Shown here: positions 34,581-43,106 of the stretch, piece by piece
Layout: each line of letters starts with the position of its first letter
How positions within the stretch are numbered: the stretch's first letter is position 1
NCBI RefSeq assembly: GCF_018260555.1
Contig: NZ_JAGLBB010000013.1
Coordinates: 1-50,312 of the forward strand
From: Deinococcus sp.
GTDB lineage: Bacteria; Deinococcota; Deinococci; Deinococcales; Deinococcaceae
Length of the DNA stretch: 50,312 nt
Direction: 5' to 3'
Made by a program: the position numbers and the translations under genes
The notes under the pieces: model-generated
The model's input: the letters and a program-made list of their open reading frames with translations, nothing else
Database searches by the model: none
Told to the model about the DNA's origin: nothing

Positions 34581-35063
34581 ATGGACAACGAACGCAGTGG
34601 GAACGCTCCCCTGACGGGTGAGCACGGCGCGCAGACCGGCTTTGACACGCCGGACCCCAAGGACGACCATCAGGAGGCGTACACGACCACGCCCTCCGGG
34701 GACCGCGTGGGCAGCGCGGACCACGTGGAGTACACGCCAGTGGAACTGCCGAGCGCGAAAGAAGTGACGGGGCAGTTCGATCACCTCGCCACGCGGGACG
34801 TGGCAGCCATGGAGCACGCGCAACAGGACGCCGGGCTGGCCGGGGCGCAGACGGTGGCGGGTCAGGGCGGCGAGCACCTGGACACCATCGTGCCGTCGGC
34901 GGGCGTGGGGCTCACGGCGTCCACGGCCACGGCGCTGGAGACACGTCAGGCGGCCGTGGACCCCAATCCCGGGTACACGCCGCCCAGCGAGCAGGCCCCG
35001 CCCCACGTGAGTCAGCGTCCGGGCGACCTCCCGGAAGGCGAGCCGAGCGAACTGGAACACTAA
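34581..35063 (+). CDS. Hydrophilic hypothetical protein
   Basis: 160 residues, rich in Asp, Glu, Gln, Thr, Pro and Gly, with only a short Ala-rich central part (GLAGAQTVAGQGGEHLD). It starts MDNERSGNAPLTGEHGAQTGF and ends EGEPSELEH. It has no membrane segment or signal peptide and is probably largely disordered. I recognise no family. CAGACT lies 7 nt before the ATG, a weak match to the local -10 pattern. The TAA stop lies inside the CTAAGTAC end of a structured element. Confidence 0.7.
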   Translation: MDNERSGNAPLTGEHGAQTGFDTPDPKDDHQEAYTTTPSGDRVGSADHVEYTPVELPSAKEVTGQFDHLATRDVAAMEHAQQDAGLAGAQTVAGQGGEHLDTIVPSAGVGLTASTATALETRQAAVDPNPGYTPPSEQAPPHVSQRPGDLPEGEPSELEH

Positions 35064-35189
35064 GTACACTGCGTTTATCTTGTAGATAAACCGCGCGGAG
35101 CGCGTAGCAGAAGAAAGTATGTTGGAGCGGGAATGGAGAGGTTCCGGCGCTTTCCCGGAATCTCGCAATGTTAGCTTGAACGTACTTAG
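35060..35189. repeat. 130-bp structured element with inverted ends
   Basis: The ends CTAAGTAC (35060-35067) and GTACTTAG (35182-35189) are perfect inverted repeats. Inside are three hairpins: GTTTATC/GATAAAC, CGCGC/GCGCG and TTCCGG/CCGGAA. It is AT-richer than its surroundings. The left end holds the stop codon of the preceding gene. It is unlike the TGATACGGA family. Confidence 0.6.
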
Positions 35190-35280
35190 GAGCGCGGCGA
35201 CAGCGACCGGGGATTCTGAGGGAACGCCATAAGCGGCAGGCGGGGACGGAGTGACAGTCACGGCGTCCCGCCCTGTGCGC

Positions 35281-35598
35281 TTACAGCTCTGAGACGTACA
35301 CCGCGCCGTTCTCGACCTCTGCACGGTAGAGCTTCACAGGTTTCACGGCGGGCAGGGTCTTGGCCTTACCGGTCGCGAGTTCAAATTTCGCGCCGTGCTT
35401 CTCGCAGGTGATACGGCCCATGCTGACCTCGCCGCCCAGAAGCGGGTAGTCCTTGTGGGTGCAGTTGTTCCGCAGGGCGTAGTACGTACCCCCAAAATTT
35501 ACGACGAGTACGCTGACACCGCCGAGTTCAACGGCAGTCTGGTGCCCTTCGGGCAGGTCGGCGGCAGGTCCGGCCAGGACTCGGGTGGGATCGCTCAT
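35281..35598 (-). CDS. Rieske [2Fe-2S] ferredoxin-like protein
   Basis: 105 residues, a single soluble Rieske domain of the NirD/ferredoxin kind. The cluster ligands are C46 and H48 in CTHKDYPLL, and C65 and H68 in CEKHGAKFEL, with 16 residues between the pairs. There is no membrane anchor, so it probably shuttles electrons in the cytosol. No partner oxygenase or reductase is adjacent. TACACT lies 8 nt before the ATG on the minus strand. Confidence 0.92.
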   Translation of the reverse strand: MSDPTRVLAGPAADLPEGHQTAVELGGVSVLVVNFGGTYYALRNNCTHKDYPLLGGEVSMGRITCEKHGAKFELATGKAKTLPAVKPVKLYRAEVENGAVYVSEL

Positions 35599-35844
35599 GA
35601 CTGCCGAGTGTAGCGCCCGGCAGGCCAGTGTTCAGGCACCGCCGCCCCTTTCCAGAGCAACCCCTTTCCAGACCGCCGCTGGCCCGAGATTGTGGAGTGC
35701 AGTCGGTCGCGGGCCTGCGTGCACCGTCAAGACCGCGCCCTGCTCGTGGGCGCCCTGCTTCCCACCTGACCGGAGGGTCCTGGCGCGAACAGGACGTGGG
35801 CGGCGGAGAACTTCTTTCCGCTGCCCACGCCCCACGGCTGCTGT

Positions 35845-36840
<996 letters not shown>

Positions 36841-37064
36841 GGGGTGATCCTCCGGAAAGTAAGGGGGGGGGCGGTGGGGCGGCACGCGACGCGGTTCCCG
36901 TGAACACTGCCGGAAAGAGGGAGCCTCCCGGCGCGGAACCGAACGCCAAGCAGCATACCTGTCCGCCGCGCCGGGTGTCATGGAACGCAGGCGTGCCCGC
37001 GCCGGGAACACGGTCCGCGCGGCTCATGAACGTCTGTTTAACAGGGATGGCCCGCGCCGGGCGG

Positions 37065-37070
37065 TACGCT
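37065..37070 (+). promoter_or_regulatory. -10 box of the desaturase-like gene (leaderless type)
   Basis: TACGCT, 6 nt before the ATG at 37077. Confidence 0.6.
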
Positions 37071-37076
37071 GCCCGC

Positions 37077-38531
37077 ATGACTGCTCCCCCCGCAGGCCCC
37101 CCTCCCGCGCTGGACGCCGTGATTGTCGGAGCCGGGCCGAACGGTCTGTCGGCAGCCATCACCCTGGCCCGCGCGGGCCTGCGCGTGCAGGTGATCGAGG
37201 CGCGCGCACGCTCAGGCGGCGGCCTGAGGAGCGAGCCGTTGACCCTGCCAGGCTTCGTGCATGATTACGGGTCAGCCATTCACCCGCTGGCCGCCGCGAG
37301 CCCCGCGTTCCGGCAGTGGCCGCTGCACGCCTTCGGGCTGGACTGGGTGCACCCCAGCGCTCCCGTCTCGCATCCGCTGCCCGGCGGGCGCAGCGTGACG
37401 CTGGAACGCGACCTGCACGCCACCGCCGATGCCCTGGGCCGCGACGGTCCCACCTGGAAGCGCCTGATGGCCCCGCTGCTCGCCGACTGGGAAGGCCTGC
37501 TGAACGACATTCTGCGCCCACTGCCGCGCGTGCCACACCACCCCGTGACCCTGGCGCGCTTCGGCGTGCGGGGCCTGCCGCCCGCCGCGCTGCTGGGCCA
37601 GATCCTGTTCCGCACGCCCGAGGCCCGCGCCCTGTGGGCCGGACTGGCCGCGCACAGCACCCTGCCCCTGAGCACGCCCGGCACGTCCGCCATGACGCTG
37701 GTGCTGGCACTGCTGGGTCACGCGGTCGGCTGGCCGTTCCCGCGTGGCGGCGCGCAGGCCCTGGCAGACGCCATGCGCGCCTACCTGGAGTACCTGGGCG
37801 GCAGCGTCGTGACGGGCGTGACCGTCCGGGGCGCCCGCGACCTGCCGCCCGCCCGCGTGATCCTGGTCGATAGCAGTCCCGCCGTGCTACTGAGCATCCT
37901 GGGAGACCGCGCCCCGGCCGCGTACCGGGACGCGCTCGAAAGCTACCGCTACGGCCCGGGCATTCAGAAGTTCGATTACGCGCTGTCCGGTCCCATGCCC
38001 TGGCAGGACCCGCGCGTGGCCCGCGCCACCACCGTGCACATCGGCGGGTACGCGGCCGAGATCGCCGCCTCGGAAGCGGTCACGCAGGCGCACCCGCGCC
38101 CGTACGTGCTGGCCGCGCAGCACACCCTGTTCGACCCCAGCCGCGCGCCCGCCGGGGCGCACACGTTCTGGGCGTACACGCACGTCCCGAACGGCAGCGA
38201 CCACGACGTGCAGGCGCAGATCGAAGGACAGATTGACCGCTTTGCGCCCGGCTGGCAGGAGCTGATCCTGGCCCGCACCCGCACGACCGCCACGCAGCTT
38301 CAGGCCTTCAGTCCGGTCTTTCAGGGTGGCGACGTGAACGGTGGGCGCGGCGATCTTGCCGGCCTGCTGGCCCGCCCGGTCGTGAGTGCCACCCCGTACC
38401 GCACGCCCGTACGCGGCGTGTACCTGTGTTCCAGCGCCACTCCACCCGGCGGCGGCATTCACGGCATGGCCGGTTACCACGCGGCGCTGGCCGCCCTGAA
38501 AGATGAGTTCAGGTTGATAGTCGAAAGTTGA
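37077..38531 (+). CDS. Phytoene desaturase-like FAD-dependent oxidoreductase
   Basis: 484 residues. The N-terminal Rossmann FAD motif is DAVIVGAGPNGLSAAITLARAGLRVQVIEARARSGGGLR (split across residues 12-50). The C-terminal dinucleotide-binding end is VYLCSSATPPGGGIHGMAGYHAA. The pattern matches the CrtI/PYROXD2-like amine-oxidase superfamily, which includes carotenoid desaturases and ketolases, but this is not clearly a classical CrtI. The substrate is unknown; a carotenoid or related isoprenoid is possible in this pigmented genus. The last codons and TGA stop fall inside a palindromic repeat, so the extreme C-terminus (LIVES) may be repeat-derived. Confidence 0.85.
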   Translation: MTAPPAGPPPALDAVIVGAGPNGLSAAITLARAGLRVQVIEARARSGGGLRSEPLTLPGFVHDYGSAIHPLAAASPAFRQWPLHAFGLDWVHPSAPVSHPLPGGRSVTLERDLHATADALGRDGPTWKRLMAPLLADWEGLLNDILRPLPRVPHHPVTLARFGVRGLPPAALLGQILFRTPEARALWAGLAAHSTLPLSTPGTSAMTLVLALLGHAVGWPFPRGGAQALADAMRAYLEYLGGSVVTGVTVRGARDLPPARVILVDSSPAVLLSILGDRAPAAYRDALESYRYGPGIQKFDYALSGPMPWQDPRVARATTVHIGGYAAEIAASEAVTQAHPRPYVLAAQHTLFDPSRAPAGAHTFWAYTHVPNGSDHDVQAQIEGQIDRFAPGWQELILARTRTTATQLQAFSPVFQGGDVNGGRGDLAGLLARPVVSATPYRTPVRGVYLCSSATPPGGGIHGMAGYHAALAALKDEFRLIVES

Positions 38532-38576
38532 TGGTTGATGGAGTCAAACCCCATCAACCATCAACTTTCGACCATC
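38516..38576. repeat. Palindromic GTTGATGG repeat between convergent genes
   Basis: Perfect 22-bp inverted repeat: left arm 38520-38541 (contains AAAGTTGATGGTTGATGG), loop AGTCAAACC, right arm 38551-38572. It is related to the palindrome at 9794-9844. It contains the stop codon of the upstream gene and faces the 3' end of dnaJ, so it could serve as a bidirectional terminator. Confidence 0.92.
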
Positions 38577-38593
38577 TACGTCTCTACTCTCCT

Positions 38594-39718
38594 CTACTCT
38601 CCCCGGAAGATCTTCCCGACTTTGCCGAGCAGGCTCTCGTGCCGCTCGTTCACCTCGTCTCCGACGGCGCGGGCGTAGGCGTGCAGGGCCTCGCGCGCCT
38701 CGGGCGTCAGCTGGCCGGGTTTCGGCACGATGACGTCGTACTCGACGATCAGGTCGCCGCTACCGGACCCCTGGAGGCGTGGCATGCCCTGGCCGCGCAG
38801 GCGGTGCAGTTCGCCATGCTGCGTGCCGGGCTTGACCTCGACCACCTGCGGGCCGTCCAGGGTGGGGACCGTGACCTGCCCGCCCAGCGCGGCCTTCGCG
38901 AACCCGATTTTCGCCGCATAGATCAGGTGCTCCTGCTCGCGGCGCAACTCCGGGTGTTTCTCCATCTCGATGTGAACGTACAGGTCGCCGTTCCCGCCCG
39001 GACCCTCGTTCCCCATGCCGCTCATGCGAATGCGGTAGCCCTCGTCGATGCCCTTGGGGAGTTTCACGCTGACCTGCTCGGACTTCAGGGTGCGGCCCCG
39101 GCCCTTGCAGACCGTGCAGGGGTCCTGGATGATCTGACCCTCACCCCGGCAGGTGGGGCACACCTGCTGCGTCTCGACAACGCCGAAGATCGTGCGCGCC
39201 TGCGCCCGCACCGCGCCCGCGCCGCCGCAGGTCGAGCAGGTTTTCGGGGGTTTCCCGCCCGGCTCGGTTTTCGTGCCGTGGCAGTGATCGCAGGCGGTCA
39301 GGCGGTCCACGCTGACCTGAATCTCCTCGCCCGCGCGGGCCTGGGCCAGCGTCACGTGCGCCTCGGTTTCCAGGTCATCGCCACGCGCCGGGCCACGGCG
39401 GCCACCCCGGCCACCCACCGCGCCGCCGAACAGCTGCTCGAAGATTTCCATCGGATCGAAGCCCGCGCCGCCCATCCCACCGAACGGATCGCCGCCCGGC
39501 ATCCCGGCGCCCGGCGCGCTGCCGTAACGGTCGAAATGCGCGCGTTTCTCGGTGTCACTGAGGACCGCGTACGCCTCGTTGATCTGCGCGAACCGCTCGG
39601 CCGCGCCCTCTTCCTTGTTGCGGTCCGGGTGGTACTTCAGCGCCAGTTTGCGGTAAGCGGATTTGATTTCATCGGCACTCGCCGTACGGGCCACGCCCAG
39701 CAGTTCGTAGTAGTCCAT
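38594..39718 (-). CDS. dnaJ: Chaperone protein DnaJ (type I Hsp40)
   Basis: Co-chaperone that delivers substrates to DnaK and stimulates its ATPase. The protein has 374 residues. The J domain (1-66) has HPD at 30-32 in KYHPDR. A Gly/Phe-rich linker spans about 68-100. Four zinc-binding repeats span about 144-216 (CDHCHGT, CSTCGGAG, CPTCRGEG, CTVCKGRG). The C-terminal substrate domains carry the GDLYVHIEMEKHPELRR segment and GTQHGELHRLRGQGMP. It stands alone here, without dnaK or grpE. The start ATG has neither a clear Shine-Dalgarno nor a clear -10 box near it. Confidence 0.96.
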   Translation of the reverse strand: MDYYELLGVARTASADEIKSAYRKLALKYHPDRNKEEGAAERFAQINEAYAVLSDTEKRAHFDRYGSAPGAGMPGGDPFGGMGGAGFDPMEIFEQLFGGAVGGRGGRRGPARGDDLETEAHVTLAQARAGEEIQVSVDRLTACDHCHGTKTEPGGKPPKTCSTCGGAGAVRAQARTIFGVVETQQVCPTCRGEGQIIQDPCTVCKGRGRTLKSEQVSVKLPKGIDEGYRIRMSGMGNEGPGGNGDLYVHIEMEKHPELRREQEHLIYAAKIGFAKAALGGQVTVPTLDGPQVVEVKPGTQHGELHRLRGQGMPRLQGSGSGDLIVEYDVIVPKPGQLTPEAREALHAYARAVGDEVNERHESLLGKVGKIFRGE

Positions 39719-39945
39719 GAGTCGTTTATCGCCTCGGCACCCACCAGACTCCCACGGCGGCCATCACGCCGCCAGGACCGGGTGCCGGGCCTCCAGCCAG
39801 CAGGTTAACACGACCACACTCAGGAAAAGTGGGCACGGGAGCACACGGGGGGGCGGCGGCGGTGGGCAATGGACAGCAGGGAGTGGCGGCGGGCCGTCTG
39901 CTTCGTCCACAACCCGCCCATGCACCGGCGTGCCAGTTCCACGCC

Positions 39946-40082
39946 TGATACGGATTCCGTTTGTTTCGTTGACAACTCGGAAGGGCACCGAGCTGCCAAC
40001 TCCACGTCCGGAACCCGTTCTGCTCTTACTCGCTCCGCTCGGATTGATTCGGAACTGCACCCAATCAATCGAAGTCTGTATG
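39946..40082 (+). repeat. Dispersed repeat, copy 10 (type 2)
   Basis: Starts TGATACGGATTCCGTTTG, shares CCACGTCCGGAACCCGTT with copy 3 and CTCGGATTGATTC / CCAATCAATCG with type 1 copies, and ends AAGTCTGTATGA. It lies in the 452-bp gap between dnaJ and tdh. Confidence 0.85.
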
Positions 40083-40170
40083 ACAGTCCGTTTCTCCTCT
40101 GCTCGCTGGCCGGCGCAGCGCTCCGAGACCTCTCGGGTCGAATGGTTTTTGCCCACCGTTCAACCCACGT
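40083..40170 (-). repeat. Partial dispersed repeat next to the tdh stop, copy 11
   Basis: CAGTCCGTTTCTCC, then a hairpin-like GGGTCGAATGG / CCGTTCAACCC around TTTTTGCCCA. It is related to the module in copies 5 and 16. The tdh stop begins one base after it. The rest of the dnaJ-tdh gap (39719-39945) shows nothing I recognise. Confidence 0.5.
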
Positions 40171-41196
40171 TTACTCCCAGTTCAGGATGACCTTGCCGCT
40201 CTGGCCGCCGAGCATGGCGTCAAAGCCCTTCTGGTAGTCACCAATGGGGTAGTGGTGCGTGATGATGGGAGTCAGGTCCAGGCCGGACTGGATGAGGGCG
40301 GCCATCTTGTACCAGGTTTCGAACATCTCGCGGCCGTAGATGCCCTTGATGGTCAGCATCTTGAAGATGACGGCGTTCCAGTCGATATCCACGCGGCCGC
40401 TGGGAATGCCGAGCAGGGCGACCTTGCCACCGTTGTTCATGACGTCCACCATCTGCGCGAAGGCGGGGCCGGAGCCGCTCATCTCGAGGCCCACGTCGAA
40501 GCCCTCGGTCATGCCGAGCTCCTGCATGACGGTGCGCAGGTCCTCATGGACGACATTCACGGCGCGGGTCACGCCCACGCGGCGCGCCAGATCCAGGCGG
40601 TAGTCGTTGATGTCCGTGATCACGACGTTCCGCGCGCCGACGTGCCGGGCGACGGCGGCGGCCATCACGCCGATGGGGCCCGCGCCCGTGATCAGGACGT
40701 CCTCGCCGACCAGGTCGAAGCTCAGGGCGGTATGCACGGCGTTCCCGAAGGGGTCGAAGATCGCGGCGATATCGTCGGGAATGTCGTCCGGGAGCTTGAA
40801 GGCGTTGAAGGCGGGCAGCACGAGGTACTCCGCGAAACTCCCGGGGCGGTTCACGCCGACCCCCAGGGTGTTGCGGCACAGGTGGCGGCGGCCGGCGCGG
40901 CAGTTGCGGCAGTGACCGCAGGTGACGTGCCCCTCGCCGCTGACACGGTCCCCGATCTGAAAGCCGCGCACCTCGCTGCCCATTGCAGCGACCACGCCAA
41001 CGTACTCGTGCCCGACGACCATGGGGACAGGCACGGTCTTCTGCGCCCATTCGTCCCAGTTGTAGATGTGCACGTCGGTGCCGCAGATGCTGCCGCGCCG
41101 TACACGGATCAGCAGGTCGTTCGGGCCGGGCGTGGGAATGGGCTGCCGGGTCATCCAGATACCGGGCTGGGCGTGCAGTTTGCTCAGGGCGCGCAT
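40171..41196 (-). CDS. tdh: L-threonine 3-dehydrogenase
   Basis: Oxidises L-threonine to 2-amino-3-ketobutyrate with NAD. The protein has 341 residues, zinc-dependent medium-chain dehydrogenase. The catalytic zinc site is in SICGTDVHIYNWDEW and GHEYVGVV. The structural zinc cysteines are CGHCRNCRAGRRHLC, followed by NTLGVGVNRPGSFAEY. The Rossmann motif is ITGAGPIGVMAAAVA, followed by the NAD-binding acid in VITDIND. Length and many segments match, from memory, the enterobacterial enzyme. The ATG at 41194-41196 aligns with that start; a GTG at 41236-41238 with AGAACT 6 nt upstream is an alternative adding 14 residues. The usual partner gene kbl is not beside it. Confidence 0.95.
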   Translation of the reverse strand: MRALSKLHAQPGIWMTRQPIPTPGPNDLLIRVRRGSICGTDVHIYNWDEWAQKTVPVPMVVGHEYVGVVAAMGSEVRGFQIGDRVSGEGHVTCGHCRNCRAGRRHLCRNTLGVGVNRPGSFAEYLVLPAFNAFKLPDDIPDDIAAIFDPFGNAVHTALSFDLVGEDVLITGAGPIGVMAAAVARHVGARNVVITDINDYRLDLARRVGVTRAVNVVHEDLRTVMQELGMTEGFDVGLEMSGSGPAFAQMVDVMNNGGKVALLGIPSGRVDIDWNAVIFKMLTIKGIYGREMFETWYKMAALIQSGLDLTPIITHHYPIGDYQKGFDAMLGGQSGKVILNWE

Positions 41197-41398
41197 GGTG
41201 GCAGGCTCGCCGGGGGTCCGCGAAGGGGTGGAGGTCACGGGCGCAGTTCTACCCCCCGGCGCGGGGCGGGTGCAACGGCCGGGATCACAGGCGGGGTCGG
41301 GGGGGGCCGCCTGGACTGGACGGCCGCCCCCCCTCCGGGAAGCGGGGACTCGCAAGCGACCCTTAAGACCGGCGTGGCTTTCCGCGAGGCGCGTGCCG

Positions 41399-41404
41399 TA
41401 GGCT
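41399..41404 (+). promoter_or_regulatory. -10 box of the 45-residue membrane protein gene (leaderless type)
   Basis: TAGGCT, 7 nt before the ATG at 41412. Confidence 0.6.
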
Positions 41405-41411
41405 GGGGCGC

Positions 41412-41549
41412 ATGATCAAGTACCGCCGTCAGAACCCACTGGAACCCGAGAAAGACTCCGAGCTCAGCGTGAACCTGCTGCCCCTGCTGTTCTTCGTGGT
41501 GGGCTTCCTGACCGTGCGCGCCGTCATCGGCACCATTCAGAGCGAGTAA
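41412..41549 (+). CDS. 45-residue single-span membrane protein
   Basis: A short open frame: MIKYRRQNPLEPEKDSEL, then a single hydrophobic segment LSVNLLPLLFFVVGFLTV, then a short tail RAVIGTIQSE. Charge distribution suggests the N-terminus stays in the cytosol. Support for it being real: a -10 box TAGGCT 7 nt before the ATG, the same arrangement as proven-looking neighbours, sensible codon use, and a stop directly followed by a dispersed repeat as seen for other real genes here. I recognise no family. It is divergent from tdh. Confidence 0.65.
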   Translation: MIKYRRQNPLEPEKDSELSVNLLPLLFFVVGFLTVRAVIGTIQSE

Positions 41550-41685
41550 GACGGAATCCGCTAAATTCCGCCACAGTCGGAAAAGCGCCGTCTGCGGCTC
41601 CATACCGCAGAGTCCGTATGCTGGTCCTACTCGCATCCGCTCGGACTGATTCGGGACTGCAGCGAATCAATCGGAATCCGTCTCA
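41547..41685 (-). repeat. Dispersed TGATACGGA repeat, copy 12 (type 1, long form)
   Basis: Starts TAAGACGGAATCCGC at the stop of the 45-residue gene, has CCACAGTCGGAAAAGCGCCG and CTACTCGCATCCGCTCGG, and ends GAATCCGTCTCA. Confidence 0.85.
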
Positions 41686-41690
41686 GGCAG

Positions 41691-41696
41691 TAGTCT
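41691..41696 (+). promoter_or_regulatory. -10 box of the gene at 41704 (leaderless type)
   Basis: TAGTCT, 7 nt before the ATG; it lies 5 nt after the end of repeat copy 12. Confidence 0.6.
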
Positions 41697-41703
41697 GTAG
41701 GGC

Positions 41704-42129
41704 ATGACTGATCCCGCCCCCCAACAGTTCAAGAGTGCCAGCAGCGGCCGCCTGGTCGTCCCGGGCTGGATGAACCTCGTGTCCGGCAAGGCCGACATCG
41801 TCGAGATTCAACTGGACGTGGCCCGCCCCGACCTGAACCGCACGCAGGCGACCCTGCTGATCGAGTACTGGGCGACGCCCGACGACCTGACGCTGCAAAG
41901 CGTGCTGCCCATCCGGGCGTTCACGGCCGCGCCGGAAAGCTGGTGCGCTTTCGTACCGGCGCAGGGCCGCGTGCTGGTGCGCGCCATTGACCCGCAGCCG
42001 AACCCGCCGGTCCTGGCGAGCCACTGGATCAACGTGGACCCAGCCACGCCCGCTGGGACGACTGTGAACGTTACGGTCAGCTTCCCCGCGCAGGTCACGC
42101 CGGTACAGACGCTCCTGAACCCCAACTGA
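41704..42129 (+). CDS. Hypothetical protein, probably beta-rich
   Basis: 141 residues. Alternating hydrophobic/polar stretches (DIVEIQLDVARPD, QATLLIEYWATPDDLTL, GTTVNVTVSFPAQVTPVQTLL) suggest a beta-sandwich. There is no signal peptide or membrane segment. I do not recognise a family. Coding use matches the neighbours. The gene is bracketed by repeat copies 12 and 13, and its TGA stop is the first three bases of copy 13. Confidence 0.75.
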   Translation: MTDPAPQQFKSASSGRLVVPGWMNLVSGKADIVEIQLDVARPDLNRTQATLLIEYWATPDDLTLQSVLPIRAFTAAPESWCAFVPAQGRVLVRAIDPQPNPPVLASHWINVDPATPAGTTVNVTVSFPAQVTPVQTLLNPN

Positions 42130-42230
42130 TCCGGACTCCGCTCCATATCGCACACGCGCGTAGGTGGTTCCTGCTCGCATCCGCCCGGATTGATTCGGAA
42201 CCCCACCCAATCAACCGCAGTCTGTATGAG
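42127..42230 (-). repeat. Dispersed TGATACGGA repeat, copy 13 (short form) supplying a stop codon
   Basis: TGATCCGGACTCCGCTCCAT at the left end and CAACCGCAGTCTGTATGAG at the right. The initial TGA is the stop of the preceding gene. Confidence 0.82.
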
Positions 42231-42307
42231 AACTGGGCGGGTTCGGAGCGCGGCGTTGTCTAGCCGATGCCCTGGCGGGGTGTCAGTGAACCAGAGGTCG
42301 GTCCCTA

Positions 42308-43048
42308 TCAGGCGTCCAACAGGGTGAGCAGCGCGGCCTCCACGCCCCGGCGGGTTGCGGCCAGCGCCTGCGGGATGCGCCACGCGGCGCGGTCGCGCGG
42401 GCCGACGGGGTTGCTCACGCCGCGCACCTCCAGGCTGGGTACGCCGACAAGCAGCGCGGCGTGCGCCACCCCGGCTCCCTCCATGCCCTCGGTGAGTGCG
42501 CCGGGATGCCGGGCCTGCAGGTGCCGCGCCGCCGCGTGGTCGCCTGTGACGCTGCCCAGCGTCAGCAGCGGTCCCAACCGCGCCCCGCTGCGCGCCGCGA
42601 CCTGCGCGGCCTTCTTCCAGGCTGGAAAGTGCCCGGCCTGCACCTCGGGATCGGCATGCACCTCGGGATCGGCGTGCGCCTCGGGTGACCCCGGCGGTGC
42701 GGGCAGCACGGACAGGCCCAGCGCCGTGAAATCCAGGAACCGCCCGTCATCCCACGCGCCCAGGTCCGCCTGGACCATGCGGCTGGACACGGCCAGATCG
42801 CCCGCCTGCAGGCCCGAGGCGGGGTACGCGCCGCCGATCCCGGCGCTGATGACCAGAGCGTACGGGGCGACCAGCAGGGCGCGCTGCGTGGCCAGGGCCG
42901 CCGCCACCGGTCCCACGCCACTGATCAGCACCTGCACACGCAGCCGCTCCCGGAAGGGCGCGTTCAGGCCCGTCAGGTGCGCGGCCTCGCCGGGCGTGGC
43001 GACCACGATCAGGGCAGCCGGAAGAAGCGGGGGGTCGGGGTGGGTCAT
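42308..43048 (-). CDS. mqnB: Futalosine hydrolase-like nucleosidase
   Basis: 246 residues, of the nucleoside phosphorylase/MTA-SAH nucleosidase superfamily. Motifs: ISGVGPVAAALAT, ISAGIGGAYPASGLQAGDLAVSS, LGSVTGD, GMEGAGVAHAALLVGVPSLEVRGVSN. This pattern fits futalosine hydrolase, which removes hypoxanthine from futalosine in menaquinone synthesis. A different nucleosidase remains possible. In the middle it has a duplicated Asp/His-rich stretch (HADPEVHADPEVQ), likely a local expansion. The ATG at 43046-43048 has TACCCT 6 nt upstream; longer in-frame versions run into the divergent SDR gene. Confidence 0.8.
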   Translation of the reverse strand: MTHPDPPLLPAALIVVATPGEAAHLTGLNAPFRERLRVQVLISGVGPVAAALATQRALLVAPYALVISAGIGGAYPASGLQAGDLAVSSRMVQADLGAWDDGRFLDFTALGLSVLPAPPGSPEAHADPEVHADPEVQAGHFPAWKKAAQVAARSGARLGPLLTLGSVTGDHAAARHLQARHPGALTEGMEGAGVAHAALLVGVPSLEVRGVSNPVGPRDRAAWRIPQALAATRRGVEAALLTLLDA

Positions 43049-43054
43049 GCGGGC

Positions 43055-43060
43055 AGGGTA
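43055..43060 (-). promoter_or_regulatory. -10 box of the futalosine hydrolase-like gene (leaderless type)
   Basis: TACCCT on the minus strand, 6 nt before the ATG. The divergent SDR promoter lies 34 bp away. Confidence 0.62.
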
Positions 43061-43093
43061 ACGCCTGCCCGGCAGGGTCATGGGGGGCAGGTG

Positions 43094-43099
43094 TACCCT
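43094..43099 (+). promoter_or_regulatory. -10 box of the SDR gene (leaderless type)
   Basis: TACCCT, 7 nt before the ATG at 43107. Confidence 0.62.
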
Positions 43100-43106
43100 G
43101 GTGGGT

